In this document: positions 1 through 9,016 of the stretch, one piece after another
How the letters are laid out: the number at the start of each line of letters is the position of its first letter
Position numbering within the stretch: the first letter of the stretch is position 1
NCBI RefSeq assembly: GCF_005930355.1
Contig: NZ_VDBO01000012.1
Location: 62,001 to 126,000, forward strand
Reading direction: 5' to 3'
Origin: Paenibacillus sinopodophylli
GTDB lineage: Bacteria; Bacillota; Bacilli; Paenibacillales; Paenibacillaceae
DNA length: 64,000 nt
Notes under the pieces: model-generated
What the model was told of the DNA's origin: nothing
Database searches by the model: none
The model's input: only the letters and a program-made list of their open reading frames with translations
Translations under genes and position numbers: made by a program

Positions 1-1088
1 CGATGAGTCACTTTGGCAAAGACGAGAAAGAATAGCATTAATTCTGCCAAAATAATAGGAGGAGCAACGGTTAAGCCAATATTTACAGCATACAAGACGC
101 CTAACAGTATTGTCAGTCCAATAATAATACTTAGCTTTGGTTTAAGATGCTTATAGCGATAGGCATAAAGGACAAACATAACGGACCACAAATACAGCAA
201 CACGGATGCGAATATAAATCCGACCATAAATCGGTAGTCAAGCTGGTTAAGGTACAACAGTTGAATGGAAGCAGCGATCATGCTCAATGACAAATAGATA
301 AACAAATGTCCATACATAATCGTCTGACCAGCCGTCCGCTTCGCTTTATCCACGTTTTTCTCCACGTTCTCGAAATACTGCCACCAAATGCCGATGACCA
401 GCACGAATGCCATTGCAGCAAACAATAGAGAAGAACTCGTCAGCTTATCAGACTGAAGCACGGCGAGCATGCTGATAACCGATTCACCTAACAGAATTAA
501 AGTAAAGAGAGCGAATCGCTCTAATAAATGTGCAGTGTGCACTGGCGTTTTCACCAAATGCTTGCGGCCAATTAGCGGTACGAGAATATCAACAGCAATG
601 CCGGCATACAGAATCGCGTAGCGAATCCACGAATCGAAGAAAAGAGAACATACAGATATGGCAATGCCCAGCCAAAAATACTTCCCGAAAAACTTTGCTG
701 TTTCCTGTCTGTTCGAAACCTCAACTCTTTGCGTAATGACATATTGCAAGGCAGTCAGCGCCCTTGAGCCAATATAGCCGATAAAGAAAGGAATATAATA
801 CGAATCAAAATCTACATTCAAGCTGGCCGTCATAATCAATACAAAAAACAACTGAAGGATCATAAATATGCGATGAGAGGCAAGATCGCGTCCGAAGCGG
901 TTGTTATAGACCGTTTGTCCAACCCACGCCCACCAGATTGGGATAAATATGAGTATAAATTTGAAGAGATGCTCTAGAGAAATCATGCCATGCTCAACAT
1001 GCAGCAGCACATGAGTAGCTTTCGAAATCGCAGCCACAAACAACAAATCATAAAACAGCTCCAGCCAAGTAACCTTTTTCTCTTCCAT
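1..1088 (-). CDS. LtrA-family (low temperature requirement) membrane protein, 3' end outside window
   Basis: The frame is open from an ATG at 1088 to the left edge, giving about 362 residues with no stop. The N-terminus (MEEKKVTWLELFYDLLFVAA) matches the conserved opening of the LtrA/PF06772 family, and the rest is a succession of hydrophobic helices rich in Phe, Leu and Trp. Members are polytopic membrane proteins of uncertain biochemical role; Listeria LtrA was first linked to growth in the cold. A consensus promoter with an overlapping inverted repeat lies upstream (1160-1218), so it is probably its own transcription unit under a dedicated repressor. The family call is firm, the function unknown. 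Confidence 0.8.
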   Translation of the reverse strand, partial: MEEKKVTWLELFYDLLFVAAISKATHVLLHVEHGMISLEHLFKFILIFIPIWWAWVGQTVYNNRFGRDLASHRIFMILQLFFVLIMTASLNVDFDSYYIPFFIGYIGSRALTALQYVITQRVEVSNRQETAKFFGKYFWLGIAISVCSLFFDSWIRYAILYAGIAVDILVPLIGRKHLVKTPVHTAHLLERFALFTLILLGESVISMLAVLQSDKLTSSSLLFAAMAFVLVIGIWWQYFENVEKNVDKAKRTAGQTIMYGHLFIYLSLSMIAASIQLLYLNQLDYRFMVGFIFASVLLYLWSVMFVLYAYRYKHLKPKLSIIIGLTILLGVLYAVNIGLTVAPPIILAELMLFFLVFAKVTH

Positions 1089-1159
1089 GCCTCATGGGCC
1101 TCCCTCAGAGATTGCTTAGCTTACGGAAACCTGCTGAAAGCCGTTTCCACCGCAAACCA

Positions 1160-1194
1160 ATATCTTTAATTGAAATATCTTAAATTAAAGATAT
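1160..1194. promoter_or_regulatory. Inverted-repeat operator on the LtrA promoter
   Basis: Perfect 12-bp arms ATATCTTTAATT (1160-1171) and AATTAAAGATAT (1183-1194) are separated by 11 bp. A third half-site-like ATATCTTAAATT lies between them. The right arm covers the -10 element. The shape resembles MarR/DUF24-type operators, but no such regulator is encoded nearby. Confidence 0.5.
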
Positions 1195-1218
1195 ATGATT
1201 TTTACTCCATTGTCAATG
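1190..1218 (-). promoter_or_regulatory. Sigma-A promoter for the LtrA-like gene
   Basis: On the minus strand TTGACA (1213-1218) is followed after 17 bp by TATATC (1190-1195). The start codon at 1088 leaves a leader of roughly 95 nt. Confidence 0.6.
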
Positions 1219-1294
1219 CGTAAAAAAACCAGATGCAAAAGCTCCATCTGATTCGGTACGGGCACTTGCGGCCCAAATCACGTCACCCTATCGT

Positions 1295-2056
1295 TTACAA
1301 AAACTGCTGCAGGTTGCGGAAGCTGATCGACAAGCTTTCGAACGGATCACGTCTGCATTCATCCTGCTCCACGACGTACCATTCTACTCCGATTTCTCTA
1401 CACGCCTCAATAATGGCTTTGAAGTTCAAGTTGCCTTCGCCAATCTCCGCGAATACTTGCTCATAATTCACGATTTCCAAATCCTTGAGGTGTACGACGC
1501 CCATACGGCCTTTAACCTGATGAATGGCATCGACTGGATTAACCCCGCCAACATGAACCCAATACGTATCAAGCTCGAAGCCAACGACAGCTGGATCGGT
1601 TTCCTGCTGCAAAATATCCATGCCTGTTCGACCCTCGAACTTCTGATACTCGAACTGATGGTTATGATAAATAAACTGCAAATCATGCTCCTTCAGCCGT
1701 TGCCCGATCTCTCCTGCAATCCTAGCGAAGCTCGTATAACCCTCCGCGCTCGTTCGGTTCTCATCTGGCAAGCTGCCGAGACCTACGTATCTGCAATTCC
1801 AAAGCTTATGCTTTTGAACAGTCTGGTCGAAATCCTGAAGCAATGCATCCAAGCTCACATGCGTGGCGCAAATGCGTAGTCCCGCGGCATCCGCCAGTTC
1901 CTTAACTTTCTCAGGAGCGATTGGGCCTATTCCCGATACTTGGATCGCTTGATAGCCGATATTCGCCACTTTCTTCAACGTCTGCTCCAAGTCCGCTTCC
2001 GTCTTGCAGTATTCACGCAAGGTATAAAGCTGTACTGCGATATTCGAAATATTCAT
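1295..2056 (-). CDS. Sugar phosphate isomerase/epimerase family protein (TIM barrel)
   Basis: A 253-residue protein of the xylose-isomerase-like TIM barrel family (PF01261, the fold shared with AP endonuclease 2). Visible metal-site signatures are the HNH around residue 130, ELDTYWVHVGG with Glu/Asp ligands, HLKD and GEGNLNF. Length is normal for stand-alone members, which isomerise or epimerise sugars or sugar acids in the cytosol. The start at 2056 follows a promoter-like TACAAT at about 2106 and an imperfect cre core (GAAAGCGCT) at 2128-2136. It sits downstream of the GH35 locus but behind a terminator, so it is probably a separate carbon-controlled gene. The exact substrate cannot be read from sequence. 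Confidence 0.8.
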   Translation of the reverse strand: MNISNIAVQLYTLREYCKTEADLEQTLKKVANIGYQAIQVSGIGPIAPEKVKELADAAGLRICATHVSLDALLQDFDQTVQKHKLWNCRYVGLGSLPDENRTSAEGYTSFARIAGEIGQRLKEHDLQFIYHNHQFEYQKFEGRTGMDILQQETDPAVVGFELDTYWVHVGGVNPVDAIHQVKGRMGVVHLKDLEIVNYEQVFAEIGEGNLNFKAIIEACREIGVEWYVVEQDECRRDPFESLSISFRNLQQFL

Positions 2057-2206
2057 GACTTCACCGCCTACTTATTTTTGGATAAAACTTCATTCTTTAT
2101 TCATAAGCTTATTGTAGCATTAGAGATGAAAGCGCTACTTTACTGAGATTAACCAACCTATGGCTGCCAATTGATTATGGTTGACCAATATCAACAAGCA
2201 ACAAAA

Positions 2207-2301
2207 TGAAACGGCTGTCGCCGTCCTGTGGCGACGCAGCGCGTTTCACTTCGAGAAATATAGAGAAAGGATGGCGAAATCATATCCTTTCCTATATTCC
2301 A
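2207..2301. repeat. Structured dispersed repeat, copy A
   Basis: About 95 bp shared with 56115-56209. It contains TGAAACGGCTG..GCCGTCCT..TGGC..GTTTC, then a long hairpin TATAG-A-GAAAGGAT / ATCCTTTCCTATA. At the same stem position copy B has GTAT/ATAC where this copy has GGAT/ATCC, a compensated change. Both copies directly follow a minus-strand terminator and precede another minus-strand gene. It could be a mobile REP/MITE-like element or a structured RNA. Confidence 0.7.
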
Positions 2302-2305
2302 AAAA

Positions 2306-2356
2306 AAGCGCAAGAGGTTTCATGCACAGTTGTGCATGATACATCCTCTTGCGCTT
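2306..2356 (-). terminator. Rho-independent terminator of the GH35 operon
   Basis: A 12-bp stem AAGCGCAAGAGG / CCTCTTGCGCTT encloses a second hairpin (CATGCAC/GTGCATG). On the minus strand it ends in a run of seven T, 16 bp after the stop of the binding-protein gene. Confidence 0.85.
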
Positions 2357-2372
2357 CTTGCCCTAGGCTGAC

Positions 2373-3968
2373 TTAACCTTCAATCAGCTTCTTATAAGCA
2401 TCTAATTGGCGCTGCAGTTCTGCAAGCACTTTGTCATAACCGGCCGTTTTCAGCTTACTGCGGAATTTCTCAACAGCTTGCGCTGGATCGCCTGCTTTTC
2501 CGTACGTGATCGCCGGGCCCATCTCGCCCGATACCTGCGTAATCGCCGTCAGTTCAGCCTCAACCGGCGTTTTGTCGAATACGAATTGGCCATATGGGTA
2601 AGGTTTTTTGATTTTATCGTATTCAGCGTACATTGTTTCTTCAAGCTGATCCCATGTCGTTACGCTAGGAATCTCAAACTTATCCATACGACCACCCCAG
2701 AAGTCCGCATAGAACGCATCCTTTGCCTCATCATAGCCTTCAGGCAGAACGCGCTTGCCATCCTTCACTTCGTACTGAACGCCTTCCATGCCGTAGTTAA
2801 TTAGGTGGTAAATTTCCTCATCATTGCGGATCAAGTCATAGGCCATTAGTGCACGCTCAGGATTTTTGCTATGCGCACCGACCGAAGTTCCGCCATGCGT
2901 AATCGACAGCTCAGTAAGATTGTTGCCTCCTGTGCGGGCAAACGGGAACATTTGCAGCTCAGAGCCCGGTTGATCCTTATCCATCGTTACGCGCAAGCCG
3001 CCGAACGTTTGGGTATGATGCTGGTCCAGACCCGACAAACCGGCACGCAGTGCGGAGCGATTATCGTTTTTATTGTTCAGTACATCCTCCCGCCAGTAGC
3101 CCTTATCCGCCCAATCTTTCATTAATGATGCAAAATTTAGGAAAGTATCCTCGAATACAGGACTTACGATTGTGAACTTCTCGTCGTACGACTTAGTCGT
3201 GAACACCGGCAAGTATCCGGTAGAGATTGGAAGCTCCAGTTGATCCGTATACGATGAAGCATAGCCACCCCAAGTTGAAGTGGACGCAACAGCATCCCAA
3301 GGCACTACTCCTTCTTTGTTATCCTTTATGAATTGAAGATATTGGCCGATGCCCTCCCAATCCTTGATCGGCTCCGTAATGCCCGCTTCCTTCGCCCAAT
3401 CGCCGCGGTAGAAGAAGCCATGGTTAACCCACTGTGTATAATCATTCTCTGGAATCAACACGATATTGCCATTGTACTTGCTCTCCGCCCAATCCTCCTC
3501 AGGAACAGAGTTCCATGTCTGAGGTGCATATTCCGGCAGCAAATCATCCAAGTTCATGAATGCGCCGCGCTGTGCGTTGCCCCATGTATCGAGCCAGTCC
3601 GTACCAATCGTGATCAGATCAATCGCTTCGCCGGATGCGAGCAGCAAATTGTACTTTGTCTGCCAATCCGCCCACTCTACCCATTTCCATTCGAGCTCCG
3701 CGTTGATTTTTTCTTTCATTTTTTTGTTTACTTCGGCCAGCACCTTCTCGAACTGCCCGTTCTTGGGCTTATCACCAAGTACGACGTAGCTGATTTTAAC
3801 AAACTTCGAGGTATCCGCACCCTTGGTGCCATCCGTTGTAGTCGTGCTGCCCGTTCCCTCGTTTTTGCCGCCTTCTTTGTTCTCGCCATTACTTCCTGAG
3901 CATGCTGCAAGAGTGAAGATCATCATCATTGCAATCAACAGAGCGGAAACCTTCTTTACGCTGGACAT
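2373..3968 (-). CDS. Sugar ABC transporter substrate-binding lipoprotein (LipO/YtcQ type)
   Basis: A 531-residue extracellular binding protein of the large Paenibacillus oligosaccharide-binding class. The start at 3968 was chosen because GGGGAG lies 7 nt before it and it opens a lipoprotein signal (KK, hydrophobic core, LAAC); an upstream in-frame start at 4043 would put a nonsense leader before the signal. After the lipobox comes a Gly/Ser/Thr-rich tether, then the two-lobed binding fold. It is the last gene of the run GH35 - LplB - LplC - binding protein, followed by a terminator, and should capture the glycan fragments that the permease pair imports. No ATPase is encoded; such systems usually share an MsmX-type ATPase. 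Confidence 0.88.
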   Translation of the reverse strand: MSSVKKVSALLIAMMMIFTLAACSGSNGENKEGGKNEGTGSTTTTDGTKGADTSKFVKISYVVLGDKPKNGQFEKVLAEVNKKMKEKINAELEWKWVEWADWQTKYNLLLASGEAIDLITIGTDWLDTWGNAQRGAFMNLDDLLPEYAPQTWNSVPEEDWAESKYNGNIVLIPENDYTQWVNHGFFYRGDWAKEAGITEPIKDWEGIGQYLQFIKDNKEGVVPWDAVASTSTWGGYASSYTDQLELPISTGYLPVFTTKSYDEKFTIVSPVFEDTFLNFASLMKDWADKGYWREDVLNNKNDNRSALRAGLSGLDQHHTQTFGGLRVTMDKDQPGSELQMFPFARTGGNNLTELSITHGGTSVGAHSKNPERALMAYDLIRNDEEIYHLINYGMEGVQYEVKDGKRVLPEGYDEAKDAFYADFWGGRMDKFEIPSVTTWDQLEETMYAEYDKIKKPYPYGQFVFDKTPVEAELTAITQVSGEMGPAITYGKAGDPAQAVEKFRSKLKTAGYDKVLAELQRQLDAYKKLIEG

Positions 3969-4044
3969 TGCACTTCTCCCCTTTATGTTCATAAGTCGGG
4001 CATCGCCCGTTATGTGAAGTGGCCGAATTGCGGCCCGCGGCACA

Positions 4045-4956
4045 TCAGCCTTTTACAGCACCAACCGTAATTCCTTTGATGAAATAGCGTTGTACGAATG
4101 GATAGAACAAAATAACAGGTCCTGTTGCCACAACCGCAGTCGCCATCTTCATGGATTCAAGCGGCATATCGCGAAGCTGCACGTTAGACGCTGCAGACGA
4201 ATTGCGAATGAAATCAGCGCTCGTCACAACGTTGTACAAAAATAGCTGAAGTGGGCGGTACTTCATATCCGGAGAGAGGAACAGCATGGAATTGTACCAC
4301 TCGTTCCAGTATCCAAGCGCAATGAACAAGCCGATGGTAGCAAGCGCTGGTGTCGTCATGGGCAGAATCAGTTTCAGAAAAATCGTAAAGTCGCCTGCTC
4401 CATCGATTTTGGCAGACTCCGTTATCGCATGCGGGATCGAGCGGACGAAGCTTTTCATCATGATAATCAGAAACGGACTAAGCAGTCCTGGCAGCAGCAC
4501 TGCCAAATAATTATCCTTGAGTGACAAATATTGCGTCATAAGCAGGTAGAACGGAACGAGGCCGCCTGAGAACAGCGTCGTGAAATAAATGAAAAACGAG
4601 ATGCCATTCCGGTAACCAAAATCCGGGCGCTGCAGCGCGTAACCCGTCATCGCGACGAGGAAGAGACCAAGCGCTGTTCCCGCGAGCGTAATGCCCATCG
4701 TAACGAAGTAGGAGCCGATAATGAGATCGGGATTCTCGAATACGATTTTGTAAGCAAAGGTGCTAAATTCACGCGGCCAGAAGTTAAAGCCATATTTCTT
4801 GATCGCCCCCTCCGCCGTCAGCGAAGTGCCGAGAACGAGCAAGAATGGGAGCAGGCAGCATAGTGCAAAAAACGAGATAAACAGATAGCCGAATAGCTTG
4901 ACGATCGTTCCGCTCACATCCGTACGGATGCTCCGTGAATCTTCCCTATTTTCCAT
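4045..4956 (-). CDS. Carbohydrate ABC transporter permease, LplC/YtcP type
   Basis: A 303-residue inner-membrane permease with six predicted helices and the EAA loop (ESAKIDGAGDFTIFLKLILP, around residues 185-205) that docks the shared ATPase. The C-terminus ends FVQRYFIKGITVGAVKG, a hallmark of the LplC group. An in-frame GTG at 4965 exists, but AGGAGG lies 8 nt before the ATG at 4956, which I prefer. Only 12 bp separate it from the partner LplB gene, so the two are co-translated. It forms the membrane channel for the GH35 locus importer. Confidence 0.88.
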   Translation of the reverse strand: MENREDSRSIRTDVSGTIVKLFGYLFISFFALCCLLPFLLVLGTSLTAEGAIKKYGFNFWPREFSTFAYKIVFENPDLIIGSYFVTMGITLAGTALGLFLVAMTGYALQRPDFGYRNGISFFIYFTTLFSGGLVPFYLLMTQYLSLKDNYLAVLLPGLLSPFLIIMMKSFVRSIPHAITESAKIDGAGDFTIFLKLILPMTTPALATIGLFIALGYWNEWYNSMLFLSPDMKYRPLQLFLYNVVTSADFIRNSSAASNVQLRDMPLESMKMATAVVATGPVILFYPFVQRYFIKGITVGAVKG

Positions 4957-4968
4957 CGCTGGCACCTC

Positions 4969-5937
4969 CTAGAATAAAGAGTTTTCGGGTGAAGCCTTGC
5001 GGACGAGCCAATTGGCTGTCAACACGACAACAAAGCCGAATACGGATTGGTAAAGGCTGACGGCGCTGCCAATTGAGAAGTTAAAGTTGGTCATTAGTGA
5101 GCGGAATACGTACGTTTCGATAATGTCGGTCGTTGGATACAAGGCCGTGTTATTCGCTCCGACAAGGTTGAAGAACAGTCCGAAATTCCCTTTCAGAATG
5201 CCACCGAGCGAGAACAGCATCAGGATGATGAAGGTTGGCTTGAGCCATGGGAGTACGATATAAATGATACGCTGGAACGCATTGGCGCCATCAATTTCTG
5301 ATGCCTCAATAATTTCATTGTCTAGTCCCATAATCGCCGCGAAATAAATGATAGACCCGTATCCAGTGGATTGCCACAGAAAGGTCAGTACGATGATGAA
5401 CGGCCATATTTTCGGATCAGAATAGGTTTTGACCGGCTCCATTCCGAACGATTCCAGCATCGTATTCAAAATTCCGTAATCGTAGCTAAGGATGTTGTAG
5501 GCAATGAGGCCAATCAGTACAGCCGATATGAAATGCGGGAGAAACATGAGCGTTTGCGTCACTTTTTTGAACCATTTGCGTCGAATCTCATTCAAAAGAA
5601 TAGCGACGAAAATTTGCAGCACATTACCTAGCACTATGAATACTAAATTATAGGCGACCGTATTGAACGACAATCGCCACAGGTCGCCGTTAATGACTAG
5701 GAAACGGAAATTGTCGAACGCGACGAACGGACTTTTGAATATGCCATCGGAGTAGTTGTAGTTAATAAACGCCAAATACAAGCCGGGCATCGGCAGATAG
5801 GCGAAAATAACGAAAAAAGCAATGGCCGGCAAGCACATAAGAAGCAGCGTTCTGTTGTTCAAAAAACGCTTCAGCTTGCCGCCACTCATTCGCTGCAGCT
5901 TTCTCTCCGGCTCACTTTGAGCTATACTCGTTTGCAT
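4969..5937 (-). CDS. Carbohydrate ABC transporter permease, LplB type
   Basis: A 322-residue permease, the partner of the LplC-type protein just downstream. A basic N-terminus (GGKLKRFLNNR) leads into the first membrane helix. The EAA loop reads EASEIDGANAFQRIIYIVLP (around residues 215-235), followed by the SxxNFSxGSAVSLYQ stretch common in LplB proteins. GAGGGGG sits 7 nt upstream of the ATG. It lies between the GH35 gene (25 bp upstream) and the LplC gene, fixing the operon order enzyme - permeases - binding protein. Confidence 0.88.
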   Translation of the reverse strand: MQTSIAQSEPERKLQRMSGGKLKRFLNNRTLLLMCLPAIAFFVIFAYLPMPGLYLAFINYNYSDGIFKSPFVAFDNFRFLVINGDLWRLSFNTVAYNLVFIVLGNVLQIFVAILLNEIRRKWFKKVTQTLMFLPHFISAVLIGLIAYNILSYDYGILNTMLESFGMEPVKTYSDPKIWPFIIVLTFLWQSTGYGSIIYFAAIMGLDNEIIEASEIDGANAFQRIIYIVLPWLKPTFIILMLFSLGGILKGNFGLFFNLVGANNTALYPTTDIIETYVFRSLMTNFNFSIGSAVSLYQSVFGFVVVLTANWLVRKASPENSLF

Positions 5938-5962
5938 CCTGTTTCCCCCTCGCAGTCATGGA

Positions 5963-8785
5963 CTAGACGGATATGAACGAAATGGATTCCAGTTTTCCTT
6001 GTTGTTCACGATCAACCGCCTCTAACAGAATTGCCAGTTCTCCCTTGCCCCCTTCATACCAAACGCCAGGCAAATAGAAGGAGTCTGGACTGCCGCCCGT
6101 CAGCACTGGCCTGCTCTCACCACCTGGCAGCCATAGGCGGCCTACTATCTGTCCTGCTAGGAATAGGGTTAACTTCAGTCCAGTACCCGCCACCTTCGCC
6201 CGCCATCCTGATCCCGCTTCCGAATTGGCCGTTGAAGCATACAGCCATGCGGTCTCTCCTGGCTCCAGCATCACCGGCAATTGCACGGTATCCCCGCCTG
6301 ATCGCTTGCTGTCTGCATGTGCCAGAAGCTCCGCTTCCTCTGCTCCCTGCACCGTCCAGTCCGCAGCCTTCAATCCTTCATAGACGTGTACCTGCCCTGA
6401 TGGCAAGCCTAGCACTCGCTCAACAAATACAGTAAGAACAACAGCTTCGCCTGCCTTCACATGCTCAGATATGTCCACATAGGGATCGAATGGATGAATC
6501 GCGCCTACATCCTTGCCATCCACAAACAGCCGAGCTAATGATTGCAAGCCTTTAAAATGCAGCGTCCACGAGTTTGCTCCCTCAGCAGCACGAAATGTTC
6601 TCCGGTAATATTCAAATGCCGGATGATCGGGCGACATCCAGCCCCCAAAGCTGATAATCGGCCACATGCTGTCATCCAGAGGCTCAATGAGCTCCTTGCG
6701 TAAGCTTCGCTCCGATGCCCGGTATACACGCCAGTTCCCGCTAAGATTACGTACCTCTGTAATGGCTGATATCCCTCTCAAGCCTTTCATCGCATGAAGT
6801 CTGAGCCCTGGAAGCCGGGCGTCATCGAAATTGGAGTGTCCCCAAATTTCCACCCTTGCGTGCAGCTTGCCCTCTTGCAACGTGTGGACCAATGGCATGA
6901 AGACACTGCCTCCGCCAGAAGCTGCCGTTCCAACGTATTGCCCATCCGTATATAACGATATAACATCACTGCCCTGCCGGATGAGGTACCCTTGTACGAT
7001 CTGTCCTCTCGTCCATGCGACAGAAGCTTCATAGCTGGAAAAACCGCGATATATGCCTGTCTCCTCTAAATAGTCGGCTTCACTCGAATCTGCACGACTA
7101 GCCGCTCTTGCCTCTGCCTCAAATGCAATCCATGACGAAGCTTGAAACCTGCTTAACGTCCATTCGCTTACTAACGGCTCAATTCGATTACCATAAACAA
7201 GTGGTTGTCCCTCTATGAAGTCGCCTTCCCCCGTTAATCCCTCCATATAAAGCGCTTTCACTCTATCGGTAATCAACAGCTTTATCCACGTTCCGTCCGC
7301 TGCGACGATTGTACAGCTGCTATCCTCCTGCCCATCAAAGCGAATGTTAAGATGTCCCTCAGACCTCTCTGCTGCTGCATGGATCGCATCTACACCTTTT
7401 GGTGTATTCATCCGAATCACGATCTCTCCGCTGCCATCCGAATGGAACGCGAGACTTGCTCCTTTTGCATCCGATTGTTCAGCGTGATACAGCTCAGCCG
7501 TCGAGCTTTGCAGCACACCCTCCAAGCCCCATAGGCTGAGTGGAACTTCGTAAGGAAGCGCTAGCGACCTGCCTGATCGAAGCGTAAAGCCGCCTTGCAG
7601 AGAATCGTTCGCATCGTTCACTTCGCCTGCAGCCTTAATGCTAATGTCTTTGTCCCGCTCATCCAAGTTGGTGACGAATAAGAGGCTTCCCCCGCCGCTA
7701 AGCTGAAGGGAGTAAGGTCCCGCGATTCCCTCACGATCTCCGGTTATTGTCCACGCGGATGATACCCCGCCTTCTGGCAATGCCTGTGCCAGCGGTGCGC
7801 CATACGCTGCAATCAATCGTCCCAGCAATCGCCCTTCATAGGCTTCCTCGCGAATATGTCCCTCCGGTGAGATCATCCCGCCAAAATCATAATCCGATGT
7901 CATGAATGCTAGTGGTTTGCCCCAGTTGTTCGTTGCGTTCGTAAAACCGAAGTCCGTACCTGATACCTGCAAATAGGGACCAAGCAGCTTCGCCCCGCAG
8001 GACAGTAGTCTTCTTAGCAAATAATGCGCTCTATTCGTTTCCGTTACAAGGAGCGGATATCCGAGACTCGTCAACAGCTGACCGTAATGCAGCACCTTCT
8101 CCTCAAACTCCGCATCCCGGTTATCCGGGTAAAAGTTGCAGCTTGGCACGATGTTGTCAGCAAGCCCCGACGCCTGCAGCACGCCGCCTTGTCCCGCACA
8201 AGCGAATAGCGGAACCGTAATGCCATGGCTGAGCGCCATATCCCGTAATGCACCAATGTACCCTTTGGGATCATGGCAGTCATAGAAATCAAGTTCGTTG
8301 TCGAGCTGAACGCCGATTACTGTACCGCCTTCACCTGTCTGCTGCTGTTTCAGCAGCGGCAAGACTTGATCGAACCACTTGGACACATAGCCGAGGAAGC
8401 CTGCGTCATTATCACGAAGCCTTACTCCCTTGGTCAGCAGGTAAGCCGGCAATGCACCGCCATCCCACTCGGAGCAAATGTACGGCCCAGGTCTAGCTAC
8501 GACATACAAGCCAGCTTCCGCAGCCTGTGTGAGAAACGCGGTTATATCACGCTGACCGCTGAAATCCCATTGTCCTTCTGCCGTTTCGTGGAAGTTCCAC
8601 GGGAAATATACGTCAATGCTGTTATAGCCGAACGCTTTGAGCTGCTCCATCCGCTCCCGCCACAGCGCCCTTGGAATTCGGAAATAAAACAATGAAGCGC
8701 AGAGCAATACTTGCGGTGTTCCCCCAATTCGTACGGCATCCGCATCGAAGCGTACGGCTGCTTTCGATTCCGTATTCAAAATCAT
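5963..8785 (-). CDS. Glycoside hydrolase family 35 beta-galactosidase
   Basis: A 940-residue cytoplasmic enzyme without signal peptide. The N-terminal TIM barrel shows the GH35 signatures: residues 56-66 (SIDVYFPWNFH), 98-112 (RPGPYICSEWDGGAL), the acid/base pair Asn163-Glu164 in QLDNE, and the probable nucleophile Glu249 in VTETN. The usual GH35 text at these sites (ENEYG, EFW.G) is altered, so this is a divergent subgroup. The C-terminal two thirds are beta-rich jelly-roll-like domains. It would remove terminal beta-galactose from imported oligosaccharides. It is the first structural gene behind the operators at 8821-8979. Confidence 0.88.
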   Translation of the reverse strand: MILNTESKAAVRFDADAVRIGGTPQVLLCASLFYFRIPRALWRERMEQLKAFGYNSIDVYFPWNFHETAEGQWDFSGQRDITAFLTQAAEAGLYVVARPGPYICSEWDGGALPAYLLTKGVRLRDNDAGFLGYVSKWFDQVLPLLKQQQTGEGGTVIGVQLDNELDFYDCHDPKGYIGALRDMALSHGITVPLFACAGQGGVLQASGLADNIVPSCNFYPDNRDAEFEEKVLHYGQLLTSLGYPLLVTETNRAHYLLRRLLSCGAKLLGPYLQVSGTDFGFTNATNNWGKPLAFMTSDYDFGGMISPEGHIREEAYEGRLLGRLIAAYGAPLAQALPEGGVSSAWTITGDREGIAGPYSLQLSGGGSLLFVTNLDERDKDISIKAAGEVNDANDSLQGGFTLRSGRSLALPYEVPLSLWGLEGVLQSSTAELYHAEQSDAKGASLAFHSDGSGEIVIRMNTPKGVDAIHAAAERSEGHLNIRFDGQEDSSCTIVAADGTWIKLLITDRVKALYMEGLTGEGDFIEGQPLVYGNRIEPLVSEWTLSRFQASSWIAFEAEARAASRADSSEADYLEETGIYRGFSSYEASVAWTRGQIVQGYLIRQGSDVISLYTDGQYVGTAASGGGSVFMPLVHTLQEGKLHARVEIWGHSNFDDARLPGLRLHAMKGLRGISAITEVRNLSGNWRVYRASERSLRKELIEPLDDSMWPIISFGGWMSPDHPAFEYYRRTFRAAEGANSWTLHFKGLQSLARLFVDGKDVGAIHPFDPYVDISEHVKAGEAVVLTVFVERVLGLPSGQVHVYEGLKAADWTVQGAEEAELLAHADSKRSGGDTVQLPVMLEPGETAWLYASTANSEAGSGWRAKVAGTGLKLTLFLAGQIVGRLWLPGGESRPVLTGGSPDSFYLPGVWYEGGKGELAILLEAVDREQQGKLESISFISV

Positions 8786-8820
8786 ATCGCACCCCCAAAA
8801 AAATCAACTTAATATACAAA

Positions 8821-8836
8821 ATGAAACCCGTTTCAT
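8821..8836. promoter_or_regulatory. LacI-type operator 1
   Basis: ATGAAACCCGTTTCAT is a perfect palindrome with 7-bp arms and a CC centre, 36 bp before the GH35 start. It shares its pattern with the sites at 8835 and 8964, and the LacI regulator is encoded immediately upstream. Confidence 0.65.
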
Positions 8837-8850
8837 GAAACCCGTTACAT
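8835..8850. promoter_or_regulatory. LacI-type operator 2, overlapping operator 1
   Basis: ATGAAACCCGTTACAT overlaps the previous site by two bases and has one arm mismatch. Adjacent sites spaced 14 bp would allow side-by-side dimers on different faces. Confidence 0.55.
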
Positions 8851-8963
8851 TTTTAGGGAAAATAAATACACGCCATGACCGGTATAAACAGAACTCAATT
8901 CTGTACGGTACTCTGATGTGTATCGGGTGTGTTACGACTCTGTAGGAAGAAGCCATTCTAATC

Positions 8964-8979
8964 ATGTAACGGGTTACAT
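8964..8979. promoter_or_regulatory. LacI-type operator 3
   Basis: ATGTAACGGGTTACAT has perfect 7-bp arms around GG. It lies about 35-50 bp downstream of the predicted transcription start of the GH35 operon, a position for roadblock repression or looping with the pair at 8821-8850. Confidence 0.65.
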
Positions 8980-9016
8980 TCATTTCGGCGACACCATATG
9001 ATTTGTTGACAACTTG

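Larger units (their letters stand above)
2057..2372. other. Intergenic stretch: promoter of 2056 gene, structured repeat, terminator
   Basis: From left to right this gene-free stretch holds the promoter region of the isomerase-like gene, a ~95-bp structured repeat (2207-2301) and the terminator of the binding-protein gene (2306-2356). No further ORF is supported. Confidence 0.7.

Noticed and set aside
2128..2136. cre core GAAAGCGCT before the isomerase-like gene as a full cre site
   Set aside because: The flanking consensus bases on one side do not fit, so it is only mentioned in the gene entry.
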